From an uncultured Mycoplasmatota bacterium (lineage in GTDB: Bacteria; Bacillota_I; Bacilli_A; RF39; UBA660): DNA of 41,158 nt. Positions 24,810-32,164 of this stretch are shown here, piece by piece. Every line of letters begins with the position of its first letter. Within the stretch, counting starts at the first letter, position 1. Made by a program: the position numbers and the translations under genes. The stretch lies in NCBI GenBank assembly GCA_948329525.1, contig CAOJBM010000006.1, positions 1-41,158 of the forward strand, given 5' to 3'. The notes under the pieces were generated by a model, which saw only the letters and a program-made list of their open reading frames with translations, searched no databases and had not been told where the DNA came from.

Positions 24810-25954
24810 AAATACATTCCGACATAAAATAAAAATCCCCATAAAATAGCAAGAACAATACAAGCATTAATTTTTTCATTCTTTGTACTTTTCTCATTTA
24901 CTCCCACAAGCATTGTTGCTAAATAACCGCCAACTAATCCTCCGATATGAGCAGCATTATCAATATTACTAAATGTAAATCCTAAAAATAAATTAAGAAT
25001 AATAAGAGGAACTATTTGGTTTTTTATCGCACTACCAATATATAATCGATAATGATAGCCAAAGTATAATAAACTACCCATAAGACCAAAGATGGCACCT
25101 GATGCTCCAACAGATAAACTATTCGTAAAGACAAAAGATAATAAACTACCAGTAATAGCACTAATTAAATAAATAATTGTAAATTTCTTTTTTCCTAAAA
25201 ATGTTTCAACTTGGGTACCTAAAATAAATAAGGCATACATGTTACATAATAAATGGAGTATTGAACCATGTAAAAATGTTGCTGTTACAAAGCGATAAAT
25301 ATTAAGAACATTTTCTCTTATAGCAGGGGCAAAGTTAGCTCCAAAATAGTATAGTGCATGATTCGTAATAGCACCTTTTCCATGTAATAAAGTAAGGAAA
25401 AACATTACAATACAAATACCAATTAAAATATTAGTAACCACAATTTTCTTTGGCTTAAAAGTTCTTTCATAACTCTTATTTCGTTTCTCTGTTTTCTGAT
25501 TTATGTCTTTGGTAACATTAATTATTAAATCAATTCCTTCTAAATTAACAAGCATTTTATCTTTAATACTTGGAAAACTCTTCTCGATAGAACTATTTTC
25601 TAAATCCTTTAAAGTTTTAAGTTTAATATTATCCATATTCTTTGTTTCTTTTAAAGTAACAGATTCTCCGACATCTAAAAAGATATTTAACACATTCATC
25701 GATAAAGAAAATGTCTGCTTTTTAATTTGTTTCATAATATTAAATGTTTTATACATATCAATTCTTAATTGTTCATTGTTATGGATATGATTAGAATTAA
25801 TTCGAATAATTTTATAAGGTCCTTCATTATTCTCTAACCATATTTCATCTTTAATACCATTAACAACAACAGGAGAATAATCACATTCGGTAATAAAATA
25901 ATGGACTAATCTCATAATAATATCATCATTTTTATTCATAACAATTGTGCCCAT
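24803..25954 (-). CDS. Rhomboid intramembrane serine protease with N-terminal cytosolic domain
   Basis: A 383-residue protein. Residues 1-165 form a soluble domain (VHYFITECDYSPVVVNGIKDEIWLENNEGPYKIIRIN) ending in a basic linker. Six or seven membrane helices follow. The catalytic Ser285 is in SVGASGAIFGL, the paired His336 in NAAHIGGLVGG, and the oxyanion-side motif is FLHGSILHLLCNMYAL. It should cut membrane proteins within the bilayer, like Bacillus GluP (YqgP), which also has an N-terminal extension. AAGGAGG lies seven bases before the ATG, and TATAAT is just upstream. The substrate is unknown. Confidence 0.9.
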   Translation of the reverse strand: MGTIVMNKNDDIIMRLVHYFITECDYSPVVVNGIKDEIWLENNEGPYKIIRINSNHIHNNEQLRIDMYKTFNIMKQIKKQTFSLSMNVLNIFLDVGESVTLKETKNMDNIKLKTLKDLENSSIEKSFPSIKDKMLVNLEGIDLIINVTKDINQKTEKRNKSYERTFKPKKIVVTNILIGICIVMFFLTLLHGKGAITNHALYYFGANFAPAIRENVLNIYRFVTATFLHGSILHLLCNMYALFILGTQVETFLGKKKFTIIYLISAITGSLLSFVFTNSLSVGASGAIFGLMGSLLYFGYHYRLYIGSAIKNQIVPLIILNLFLGFTFSNIDNAAHIGGLVGGYLATMLVGVNEKSTKNEKINACIVLAILWGFLFYVGMYLR

Positions 25955-26037
25955 TTCAATGCCTCCTTTTTATATTATAACTGAAATTGCATAAAAAACA
26001 AAGTAGAACATAAAGTTATTTTAAAGGAGTGATTTAT

Positions 26038-26361
26038 TTGTATATTCTATATATTGTAACTTTGTCATTTATTACTATTTTATTTTGTCATTCTATTTAC
26101 AAAAACAACTATAAAAAAGATTTTCTCTATTTTGTTTTATCGAATTTTATACTCTCTTTCAGTTTTTTGATTTTTCTTGTGATATACAAAGATATCACTT
26201 TATCTTTAGTAAGTATTTTCTTACTTTTAATAAATACTATTTTTTTGGTTTATGAAATTAAACTAAATTATAATAAGTATAAAATTTTATCCTTACCATA
26301 TTTAATTTATATTTTCTATATTTTTTGTATAATATTTAATCTTGCTCTAACGAGTCGATAA
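26038..26361 (+). CDS. Small multi-helix membrane protein, possibly TspO-like
   Basis: About 107 residues, nearly all hydrophobic, with four helices. It probably starts at TTG 26038, eight bases after AGGAG; an in-frame GTG at 26029 overlaps that site. The end (YKILSLPYLIYIFYIFCIIFNLAL) recalls the last helix of TspO/MBR proteins (LPYLLW...LN), but the protein is shorter by about 50 residues and the typical Trp residues are missing. It could be a truncated or very divergent TspO-like protein, or unrelated. It is divergent from the rhomboid gene, and its last 26 bp overlap the 3' end of the rluD-type gene. Confidence 0.5.
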   Translation: MYILYIVTLSFITILFCHSIYKNNYKKDFLYFVLSNFILSFSFLIFLVIYKDITLSLVSIFLLLINTIFLVYEIKLNYNKYKILSLPYLIYIFYIFCIIFNLALTSR

Positions 26362-27226
26362 ATGTTTTAAATTCTTTTGGTAGTGGACACTCAAAATGCA
26401 TTTCTTCCTTAGTTATTGGGTGTTTAAAGTCCATTTTATAGGAATGTAAGAATTGTCCAAAAGGAGTTGTTACATCATTAGTATACACTGGGTCGTTATA
26501 TACGGGATACCCAATATATTTCATATGAACTCTTATTTGGTGTGTTCTTCCTGTATCTAGTATCAAACTAACTAAAGTATATTTTTTATAGCGTTTTATT
26601 ACCTTTAAATGGGTAACAGCATTCTTCGAGTTTTCACTTGTGACAGTCATTCTTTTTCTATCAATTTTATCTCTTCCAATTGGGGCATCAATAGTGGCAC
26701 TATTATGAGGAAAACCGCCTTTTATTAAAGCAAGATATTCTCTTTTAACTTCTTTATTTTTAAATTTATCAGCTAATATTTCGTGAGCAATATTTGTTTT
26801 AGCTACTAAAAGAAGACCAGAAGTATCTTTATCAATTCGGTGCACTATTCCAGGACGTTCTTCCCCATTGGTATCACTTAAATTAGATGTATAATACATA
26901 AGACCATTAACTAAAGTATTATCCTTATTTCCATTACCTGGGTGAACAACGACACCACTAGGTTTATTAATAACCATAATATCATTATCTTCATAAACAA
27001 TATTTAAGTGCATCTTACTTGGTTTAACATTTATATCTTTGACATAATCAGCTTGTAAATCTATGACATCATTTAACTTAACTTTTGTACTAGGTTTAGC
27101 ACTTTTCCCATTAAGTAAAATAGCTTTATCTGCTAACATCTTCTCTATTAGGCTCCTTGAATAGTCCGTATTACTTGCTAAATACTTATCAATTCGTGTG
27201 TTTTCTTCTTCTACTACTATTTGCAC
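26336..27226 (-). CDS. RluD-type 23S rRNA/tRNA pseudouridine synthase
   Basis: A 296-residue RluA/RluD family enzyme. An S4 RNA-binding domain occupies residues 10-60 (TRIDKYLASNTDYSRSLIEKML, AILLNGKSAKPSTKV). The catalytic motif is GIVHRIDKDTSGLLLVAKT with Asp132 as nucleophile, followed by GRTHQIRVHMKYIGYPVYNDPVY. It corresponds to Bacillus YlyB, which likewise follows lspA. The GTG start lies nine bases after AGGAG and overlaps the lspA 3' end by 38 bp. The exact uridine target cannot be told. Confidence 0.92.
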   Translation of the reverse strand: MQIVVEEENTRIDKYLASNTDYSRSLIEKMLADKAILLNGKSAKPSTKVKLNDVIDLQADYVKDINVKPSKMHLNIVYEDNDIMVINKPSGVVVHPGNGNKDNTLVNGLMYYTSNLSDTNGEERPGIVHRIDKDTSGLLLVAKTNIAHEILADKFKNKEVKREYLALIKGGFPHNSATIDAPIGRDKIDRKRMTVTSENSKNAVTHLKVIKRYKKYTLVSLILDTGRTHQIRVHMKYIGYPVYNDPVYTNDVTTPFGQFLHSYKMDFKHPITKEEMHFECPLPKEFKTFIDSLEQD

Positions 27227-27677
27227 TACTATCTTCTCCTTTTATAATCGCTATAATTAAAAGTATAACTCCAATCACAATAAAGATATCAGCAATATTG
27301 AATACTGGATAATCATATGAAAATATAGTAAAGTCAAAGAAATCTCTTACATATCCATAGATGATTCTATCTAACAGATTACCAAAAATACCTCCAACTA
27401 AAAGTCCAAAAGCAAAATTATTTCGCTTGTTAGTTTTAAAAAGAAACATAAAACGATAAATTATTATTAAAGCAACAATACTAAAAATTAATATAAAAAT
27501 ATTCTTATTTTGTAAAATGCTCCAAGCTGCTCCTGTATTGTGAACTAGTGTTATACTAAAAAAGTTTTTTATAATAACTATACTTTTATTAAGATTAAAA
27601 TATAATCCTATTAATATTTTACTTATTTGGTCAATTAATAAAGCTATTATAGCAATTATAAATATTTTTCGATTCAT
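27189..27677 (-). CDS. lspA: Lipoprotein signal peptidase
   Basis: A 162-residue, four-helix membrane aspartyl protease that cuts prolipoproteins after lipid attachment. Motifs seen: DQISK, LVHNTGAAWSIL, GGIFGNLLDRIIYGYVRDFFDF and PVFNIADIFIVIG. By alignment with the known dyad the catalytic residues are Asp112 and Asp130. The ATG at 27677 follows AAGGTGATAAAA. Its substrates would include the lipoprotein at 15880-16911. It is co-transcribed with the pseudouridine synthase. Confidence 0.94.
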   Translation of the reverse strand: MNRKIFIIAIIALLIDQISKILIGLYFNLNKSIVIIKNFFSITLVHNTGAAWSILQNKNIFILIFSIVALIIIYRFMFLFKTNKRNNFAFGLLVGGIFGNLLDRIIYGYVRDFFDFTIFSYDYPVFNIADIFIVIGVILLIIAIIKGEDSSANSSRRRKHTN

Positions 27678-27704
27678 TTTTATCACCTTGACTAGTTTAT
27701 TATA

Positions 27705-27929
27705 TCATAAATTAACAAGGATTACATCACTACCTATTTTCTCAATATAATTAAATTCAATATTAGACTCATTTAAAGAGGACATAAAATTTTTTATTCC
27801 TCTTTTTTGTTCGATAACAAAATATAGTATTTTTCCTTGTTCATCTATTTTCACATCAATAATTTTACCAATTTTTCTGCCATCTTTAATACTAATAATG
27901 TCTTTAGTTTGTAATTCTGATAAAAACAT
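27705..27929 (-). CDS. YlmC/YmxH family PRC-barrel protein
   Basis: A 74-residue beta-barrel protein. The pattern LSELQTKDIISIKDGRKIGKIIDVKIDEQGKI fits the YlmC/YmxH PRC-barrel family, a small sporulation-associated group commonly next to sigG or sigE. The ATG at 27929 has AGGTGAAGAGT upstream; the in-frame GTG is part of that site. It follows sigG by 25 bp and is probably co-transcribed with it. Confidence 0.8.
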   Translation of the reverse strand: MFLSELQTKDIISIKDGRKIGKIIDVKIDEQGKILYFVIEQKRGIKNFMSSLNESNIEFNYIEKIGSDVILVNL

Positions 27930-27954
27930 ACTCTTCACCTATTTAAGTATATGT

Positions 27955-28734
27955 CTATTTTATTAGTCTTTGGACATGATTAATAGCTGATTTTTCAATT
28001 CTTGATACTTGAGCTTGGGAAATTCCTAAGTTATCAGCTAGTTCCATTTGAGTTTTACCAACAATATATCTTTCTAATAAGATATCTTTTTCTCTTTGTT
28101 TTATGGAATCTAGAGCTTTATGAAGAGCAATTAACATATCTTTATCTGAATCTTTTTCTTTTTTATCTGCTACTTGGTCTTTTAAATAGATTGTATCTCC
28201 ACCATCATTATAAATTGGCTCAAATATTGACATAGGGTCTTTTAAAGCATCAAGGGCATAAGCAATTTTATATTCAGGGATTCCTAAGGCAAGAGCTATT
28301 TCATTTCCTTTCGGTTCCCTACCTTCTCTTCTTATAAATTGTTCTTTAAACCCAATTATTTGAAATGCTAAATCTTTAGTTCCACGACTAACCCTCATCG
28401 GAGTATCATCTCTTGTATATCTTTTAATCTCTCCCACTATCAAAGGAACAGCATAAGTACTAAACATTACTCCATATGATAAATCAAAATTATCAACAGC
28501 TTTCACAAGCCCTATACACCCTACTTGAAATAAATCATCCATATTAAAACGACTACTTCCAAAGTTTTTTAAAATATTTAAAACAAGTAAGAAATTACCT
28601 TCTACTATCTTATCTTTAATCTCTTTCTTTCCTGTTTTTTGATATTCTAAAAATAATTCTAACATCTCAGCATTTTTCAACGCTTCTAATTCACTAGTAT
28701 TAATTCCTGTAATATCTACCTTATATCTACTCAT
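27955..28734 (-). CDS. sigG: Forespore sigma factor SigG
   Basis: A 259-residue sigma-70 family factor. The N-terminus SRYKVDITGINTSELEALKNAEM is the SigG-specific signature. Region 2 contains DDLFQVGCIGLVKAVDNFDLSYGVMFSTYAVP and region 4 GKTQMELADNLGISQAQVSRIEKSA. SigG drives late forespore genes. Residue 45, Asn in Bacillus and needed for inhibition by CsfB, is Glu here (VEGN). The ribosome-binding site AAAGGAGT is buried in a long hairpin at 28740-28775, so translation is probably held back. No SigF-type promoter was clear. Confidence 0.93.
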   Translation of the reverse strand: MSRYKVDITGINTSELEALKNAEMLELFLEYQKTGKKEIKDKIVEGNFLLVLNILKNFGSSRFNMDDLFQVGCIGLVKAVDNFDLSYGVMFSTYAVPLIVGEIKRYTRDDTPMRVSRGTKDLAFQIIGFKEQFIRREGREPKGNEIALALGIPEYKIAYALDALKDPMSIFEPIYNDGGDTIYLKDQVADKKEKDSDKDMLIALHKALDSIKQREKDILLERYIVGKTQMELADNLGISQAQVSRIEKSAINHVQRLIK

Positions 28735-28775
28735 TTAAAAACTCCTTTCAAAACAATGTTGTTTCAAAAAGAGTT
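28735..28775 (-). promoter_or_regulatory. Hairpin burying the sigG ribosome-binding site / terminator of the upstream operon
   Basis: On the minus strand 36 bases (28740-28775) can fold end to end: AACUC pairs with GAGUU, and UUUUUGAAACAA with UUGUUUUGAAAG (wobbles included), a 17-bp stem with a minimal loop. The 3' arm contains AAAGGAGU, the sigG Shine-Dalgarno, and four U follow. It can act as terminator for the gene at 28790-29779 and as a translation block for sigG. An RNA hairpin limiting sigG translation is also known in Bacillus. Confidence 0.75.
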
Positions 28776-28789
28776 ATTTTATTCAAAAA

Positions 28790-29779
28790 TTAATTTAATC
28801 TAGAAATAATTTCATCTTTGATAGTGTTGTAGTAAATAATTTCTTTAATTAACTTTTCAGCTAATTCTTCTCCTTTTTCTTTATTTTTCTCTTTGTTATT
28901 ATCAATCATTAAAGCCATTTTAATATATCTTTCTAACCCTTTTAACATATCTTTATACATTACAGAATAGACAATACTCCAATCAAGTTTTGGTCTTACT
29001 TTATCTTTGTAATATTCTTTTATAAAATAATTAAATAAATTGTAATTAATATTATACTCTTTAGCTCCCGCCCAATATAAAGCTGTTTTTAATAAATCAA
29101 TATAGGGATTACCATATTTTAAATCTTCGTTCCCATTTATTTTAGCACTATTTAGAGTCCATAATACATTATTACAAGTTAAATTATTATGACATATTGT
29201 TTCAATATTTGGTAAGTGATTTAAAGAATTATTACAATTTTCGGTAATGATTTCTAATTTTTTAATATTTTCACTTAATATTTTGCTAAGAGCACTTCCT
29301 TTATGTTCAGCAAGACGCAAGTATTTTCGCCATCTGATATGCATATAAGGAAGCGTTACTTTTTCTCTTTCTTTGTAGTAAACATTATGAATTTTAGATA
29401 ATAATGAACCAATAACACGACATTGTTCTAATAAAACATTATGTGATTCGATTACTTTTCCTGTAGTAAAATCATAAACTAAAAAATATCTATCACTACT
29501 TTTTTGGAGTTTTTCTCCATTGTACGAATTAGCTACAAAAATATCTATATTATGTTCTTTTAATTGTTCTTCTAAAGTAAGTGTTGTTTTAATCCTATCT
29601 ATATCTTTTTCATCACTAACAAATTCTTTATTAAAAATTTTAATAGAAAAACATCCTTGTTCTGTTACTATTTTATAAACTTTATATTCTAAAGCCTTTT
29701 TAATCCTATCTGGAACTTCTAAAAGTGAACCAAAGGACAAGTCTTCACAAATACTTTTTAAATATAACATATCATCCAT
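28790..29779 (-). CDS. CotS/APH-like pseudokinase
   Basis: A 329-residue protein with the aminoglycoside/choline kinase fold. The N-lobe VYKIVTEQGCFSIKIFN carries a possible ATP-site Lys. The Brenner-type motif reads ICHNNLTCNNVLW (His197, Asn199, Asn204), where active members have HxD: the catalytic Asp is Asn. The second metal motif is also altered (INGNEDLKYGNPYIDL). So it is probably an inactive kinase. In spore formers related proteins (CotS, YutH, YsxE) are coat proteins, and the position just upstream of sigG suits that role. GAGGTGAAGACTT precedes the ATG. Confidence 0.7.
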   Translation of the reverse strand: MDDMLYLKSICEDLSFGSLLEVPDRIKKALEYKVYKIVTEQGCFSIKIFNKEFVSDEKDIDRIKTTLTLEEQLKEHNIDIFVANSYNGEKLQKSSDRYFLVYDFTTGKVIESHNVLLEQCRVIGSLLSKIHNVYYKEREKVTLPYMHIRWRKYLRLAEHKGSALSKILSENIKKLEIITENCNNSLNHLPNIETICHNNLTCNNVLWTLNSAKINGNEDLKYGNPYIDLLKTALYWAGAKEYNINYNLFNYFIKEYYKDKVRPKLDWSIVYSVMYKDMLKGLERYIKMALMIDNNKEKNKEKGEELAEKLIKEIIYYNTIKDEIISRLN

Positions 29780-29785
29780 AAGTCT

Positions 29786-30223
29786 TCACCTCTTTCTTTC
29801 AATTATAACTTTTTTTCTTCTTAAATTCAAAATACCTAAAATAAATAAAATTAAGGAAAAAGGAATTGCTATAATTACTTTAGTTATTTTTGGTTCACTA
29901 ATTACATTATTTTCAGGATTATCTTTTTCATAATAGACAGTAAATAAATCATAATCCTTTAATTCTTTATCTGTTTTATAACTACTTAAATATGTTTTAT
30001 ATATTTCATTATTAACAACATATTTATATTCAAAAGCATAAGTATCTTTTGATTTTTTTCTAACGCCAAATATATAACCATCTATTTTAATAGAATTATC
30101 AAAAATATCTCTTTCTTTTTTGTAATTTATCGCACTTATTAAAATAAAAGCAATAGCTAATAGAAAGCATAGAAATGCTAAAATAATATTAATCTTTTTG
30201 GCTTTCAATTTCTTTTTACTCAT
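29786..30223 (-). CDS. DUF3592-like two-helix membrane protein
   Basis: This 145-residue protein has a membrane helix at about 11-31, an outside domain and a second helix at about 113-132. The middle part (DGYIFGVRKKSKDTYAFEYKYVVNNEIYKTYLSS, then YYEKDNPENNVIS) has the DUF3592 layout: a beta domain with a VYYxxxNP pattern. AAGGAG precedes the start. It overlaps the gene upstream by 8 bp and lies 6 bp before the pseudokinase, so the three form an operon. Function unknown. Confidence 0.65.
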   Translation of the reverse strand: MSKKKLKAKKINIILAFLCFLLAIAFILISAINYKKERDIFDNSIKIDGYIFGVRKKSKDTYAFEYKYVVNNEIYKTYLSSYKTDKELKDYDLFTVYYEKDNPENNVISEPKITKVIIAIPFSLILFILGILNLRRKKVIIERKR

Positions 30224-30782
30224 ACTTTTTTCTCCTTACTATTTTTATAATATCATACCAACAAATAAATATATAACTTAGTATTAATATTACAATTATT
30301 TCTTTTAAATATAAAGTAGTAGTATTAAATAATTTATTAAAAAATGGTATGTATATAGTTATTAAACTAATTATTATATTTATTATAATTATAAATATAC
30401 TTGTTTTTTTTCTAATATTCAAAAGTGAATTATTATCTGTCATTCTTAATAAATAATTCCAAATATTGACTGTATTTATTAATAAGAATATTAAAGAATT
30501 ACTATAACTAACTAATGTTCCATTACCATGTAAATAAATATATATCCCCGATACTAAGAAAAAATTAATAAAAACACTCATTACATCTATTAATAATTGT
30601 TCTTTTACAAAAGTAAAACCATTATTAAATTTTTCTAAAAAGATGGAAGTAATAATTACTAAGATAAAATTTATTATTAATAAAAATAATGAATATTTAG
30701 GCAATCCTAGAACTATTATTTCTAGATAGAAAAATAAAATTGGCATTAAATTGATAATTAAATTTCTAACTCCTAGCTTCAT
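30216..30782 (-). CDS. Unknown integral membrane protein
   Basis: A 188-residue protein with about five membrane helices and few charged residues; Lys/Arg clusters sit at the ends. It ends in RRKKYE, and its last 8 bp overlap the next gene (TATGAGTAA). The ATG at 30782 was chosen, with GTGAGG close upstream. No motif was recognised. Being first in the operon that leads to the pseudokinase and sigG, it may belong to sporulation, but this is inference. Confidence 0.55.
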   Translation of the reverse strand: MKLGVRNLIINLMPILFFYLEIIVLGLPKYSLFLLIINFILVIITSIFLEKFNNGFTFVKEQLLIDVMSVFINFFLVSGIYIYLHGNGTLVSYSNSLIFLLINTVNIWNYLLRMTDNNSLLNIRKKTSIFIIIINIIISLITIYIPFFNKLFNTTTLYLKEIIVILILSYIFICWYDIIKIVRRKKYE

Positions 30783-30815
30783 TAACCTCACCACTAAAAT
30801 TATATCACACTTTTC

Positions 30816-30846
30816 AAAAGAAAAATTGTAGGATATCTACAATTTT
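30816..30846. terminator. Terminator of the AI-2E family permease gene
   Basis: A perfect 10-bp stem AAAATTGTAG/CTACAATTTT (30822-30846), loop five bases, followed on the minus strand by TTTTTCTTTT. It separates the permease from the operon starting at 30782. Confidence 0.75.
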
Positions 30847-30905
30847 AAAACAAATATCTATAATTTTTTTACTTCTGTAAGTCATATTTAACAGAAATGA
30901 CAATT

Positions 30906-31946
30906 TTAATTACCGAATTTTTCTTTTCTAATAAAAGTATATATCACTTTTAACATAGCAAGCAAAGGTGTTGCTATAATCATGCCGACAATTCCAAATA
31001 AGCTGCTAGCTATAGTTAGGGCTAAAATTATCGTTACTGGGTGTAATTTAATAGCTTTACTCATAACATATGGCTGTAAAACTAAATTTTCTAAAAGTTG
31101 CACAACTACAACAATTATTAAAGTTACAATACCTAAAAATCTTGATTCACTAAAACCAACTAAAACAGCTAAAGCTCCACCAATATATGGCCCAATATAA
31201 GGAATAAGGTCAGTCAAGCCACAAAATAAACCAAAAAGAAGCGAACTTGGCAATTTAAAAATAGCAAAGAAAATTGTATCTAAGATAAAAACAATCGTAG
31301 CTACTAAAATCGTTCCATTAACACATTTTCTTACTTCTTTATTAATACCAATTAAAAGTTTAGAATATTCTTCTTTTTTTAATATTCTTTTAATGCAAGC
31401 GTTTATCTTGTGGTAATCGATTAACAAATATAGAGCAAAAATTAAACTTAGTCCAACAATACCCGCCCAAGAAATGATTGTTTTAATACTACTAATAAAC
31501 ATATTAGGCATATCATCAACAATAGGTTCTAAATATTTATGAACATCTACTCCATTAAGTAAATTTTCTAACGTAGTAATTAAATCAGGAATATTATCTG
31601 TAAAATCTATTATTTGGTGATACAAAATAGGTATTATTAATACTAAAATTATAGCTAGAATTAAAACAAAAGATACAAAAACAATGATACTACTTAGACA
31701 TCTATTTAAGCCTTTATCTTCTAATTTATCTACTAAAGGATTTAACACCCATGTAATAGCAAAACCAATAAATAATGGTAAAAGAATTGTAAAAATTGTT
31801 CCAATAAAAGACATTATTTTGGCTTCTTTAAAAACTTTAACAATCAAAAAGGCAATAATTGCTATAATAGATATGTATACTAACTTCAGTATTTTTTTCA
31901 AAAAAAACATAATATCATTTAATAATTCATAATTAATTTTTTTCAT
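30906..31946 (-). CDS. AI-2E family (YtvI/PerM-like) membrane permease
   Basis: A 346-residue protein of the AI-2E transporter superfamily. Paired N-terminal helices are followed by a cytosolic or amphipathic middle (LENLLNGVDVHKYLEPIVDD) and C-terminal helices carrying DLIPYIGPYIGGALAVLVGF and the family end ILALTIASSLFGIVGMIIATPLLAMLKVI. Some members export autoinducer or are Na+/H+ antiporters; the substrate here cannot be told. In Bacillus YtvI is sporulation-associated. AGGAG precedes the ATG directly after a terminator. Confidence 0.88.
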   Translation of the reverse strand: MKKINYELLNDIMFFLKKILKLVYISIIAIIAFLIVKVFKEAKIMSFIGTIFTILLPLFIGFAITWVLNPLVDKLEDKGLNRCLSSIIVFVSFVLILAIILVLIIPILYHQIIDFTDNIPDLITTLENLLNGVDVHKYLEPIVDDMPNMFISSIKTIISWAGIVGLSLIFALYLLIDYHKINACIKRILKKEEYSKLLIGINKEVRKCVNGTILVATIVFILDTIFFAIFKLPSSLLFGLFCGLTDLIPYIGPYIGGALAVLVGFSESRFLGIVTLIIVVVVQLLENLVLQPYVMSKAIKLHPVTIILALTIASSLFGIVGMIIATPLLAMLKVIYTFIRKEKFGN

Positions 31947-31957
31947 TAGTATCTCCT

Positions 31958-31978
31958 AAAAAAAGACCATTAAAGGTC
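31958..31978 (-). terminator. Terminator after the 43-residue peptide gene
   Basis: GACC-TTTAAT-GGTC with seven T on the minus strand, starting inside the peptide gene's TGA stop. Confidence 0.65.
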
Positions 31979-32108
31979 AACAATCATAAGTTTCACATTT
32001 TCTTAAAACACCACATGCTTGTTCTAGATAAATTGCTCTTTTAATCATTATGGCATGAATAGCTATTAAAGCTGTAGTCATTGCACAAAGACATATACCT
32101 TTTTTCAT
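31977..32108 (-). CDS. 43-residue Cys-containing membrane peptide
   Basis: The peptide starts MKKGICLCAMTTALIAIHAIM and ends CGVLRKCETYDC. One helix spans about residues 5-21, with five Cys at 6, 8, 32, 38 and 43. The ATG at 32108 follows AGGTGGTGGTAAG. That site can pair with the CTACTAC just upstream, so the start is partly hidden. A terminator follows the TGA stop directly, so this is a one-gene unit between recD2 and the permease. I do not recognise the family. The ribosome-binding site, terminator and coding-like composition argue that it is real. Confidence 0.6.
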   Translation of the reverse strand: MKKGICLCAMTTALIAIHAIMIKRAIYLEQACGVLRKCETYDC

Positions 32109-32111
32109 CTT

Positions 32112-32130
32112 ACCACCACCTAGTAGTAGT
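32112..32130 (-). promoter_or_regulatory. Hairpin over the ribosome-binding site of the 43-residue peptide gene
   Basis: On the minus strand ACUACUAC-UAG-GUGGUGGU can form an 8-bp stem with G-U pairs. The 3' arm is the Shine-Dalgarno region. The stem is weaker than at sigG. Confidence 0.4.
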
Positions 32131-32164
32131 ATGGACCTTTATTATAATATTATGTATTAAACTT

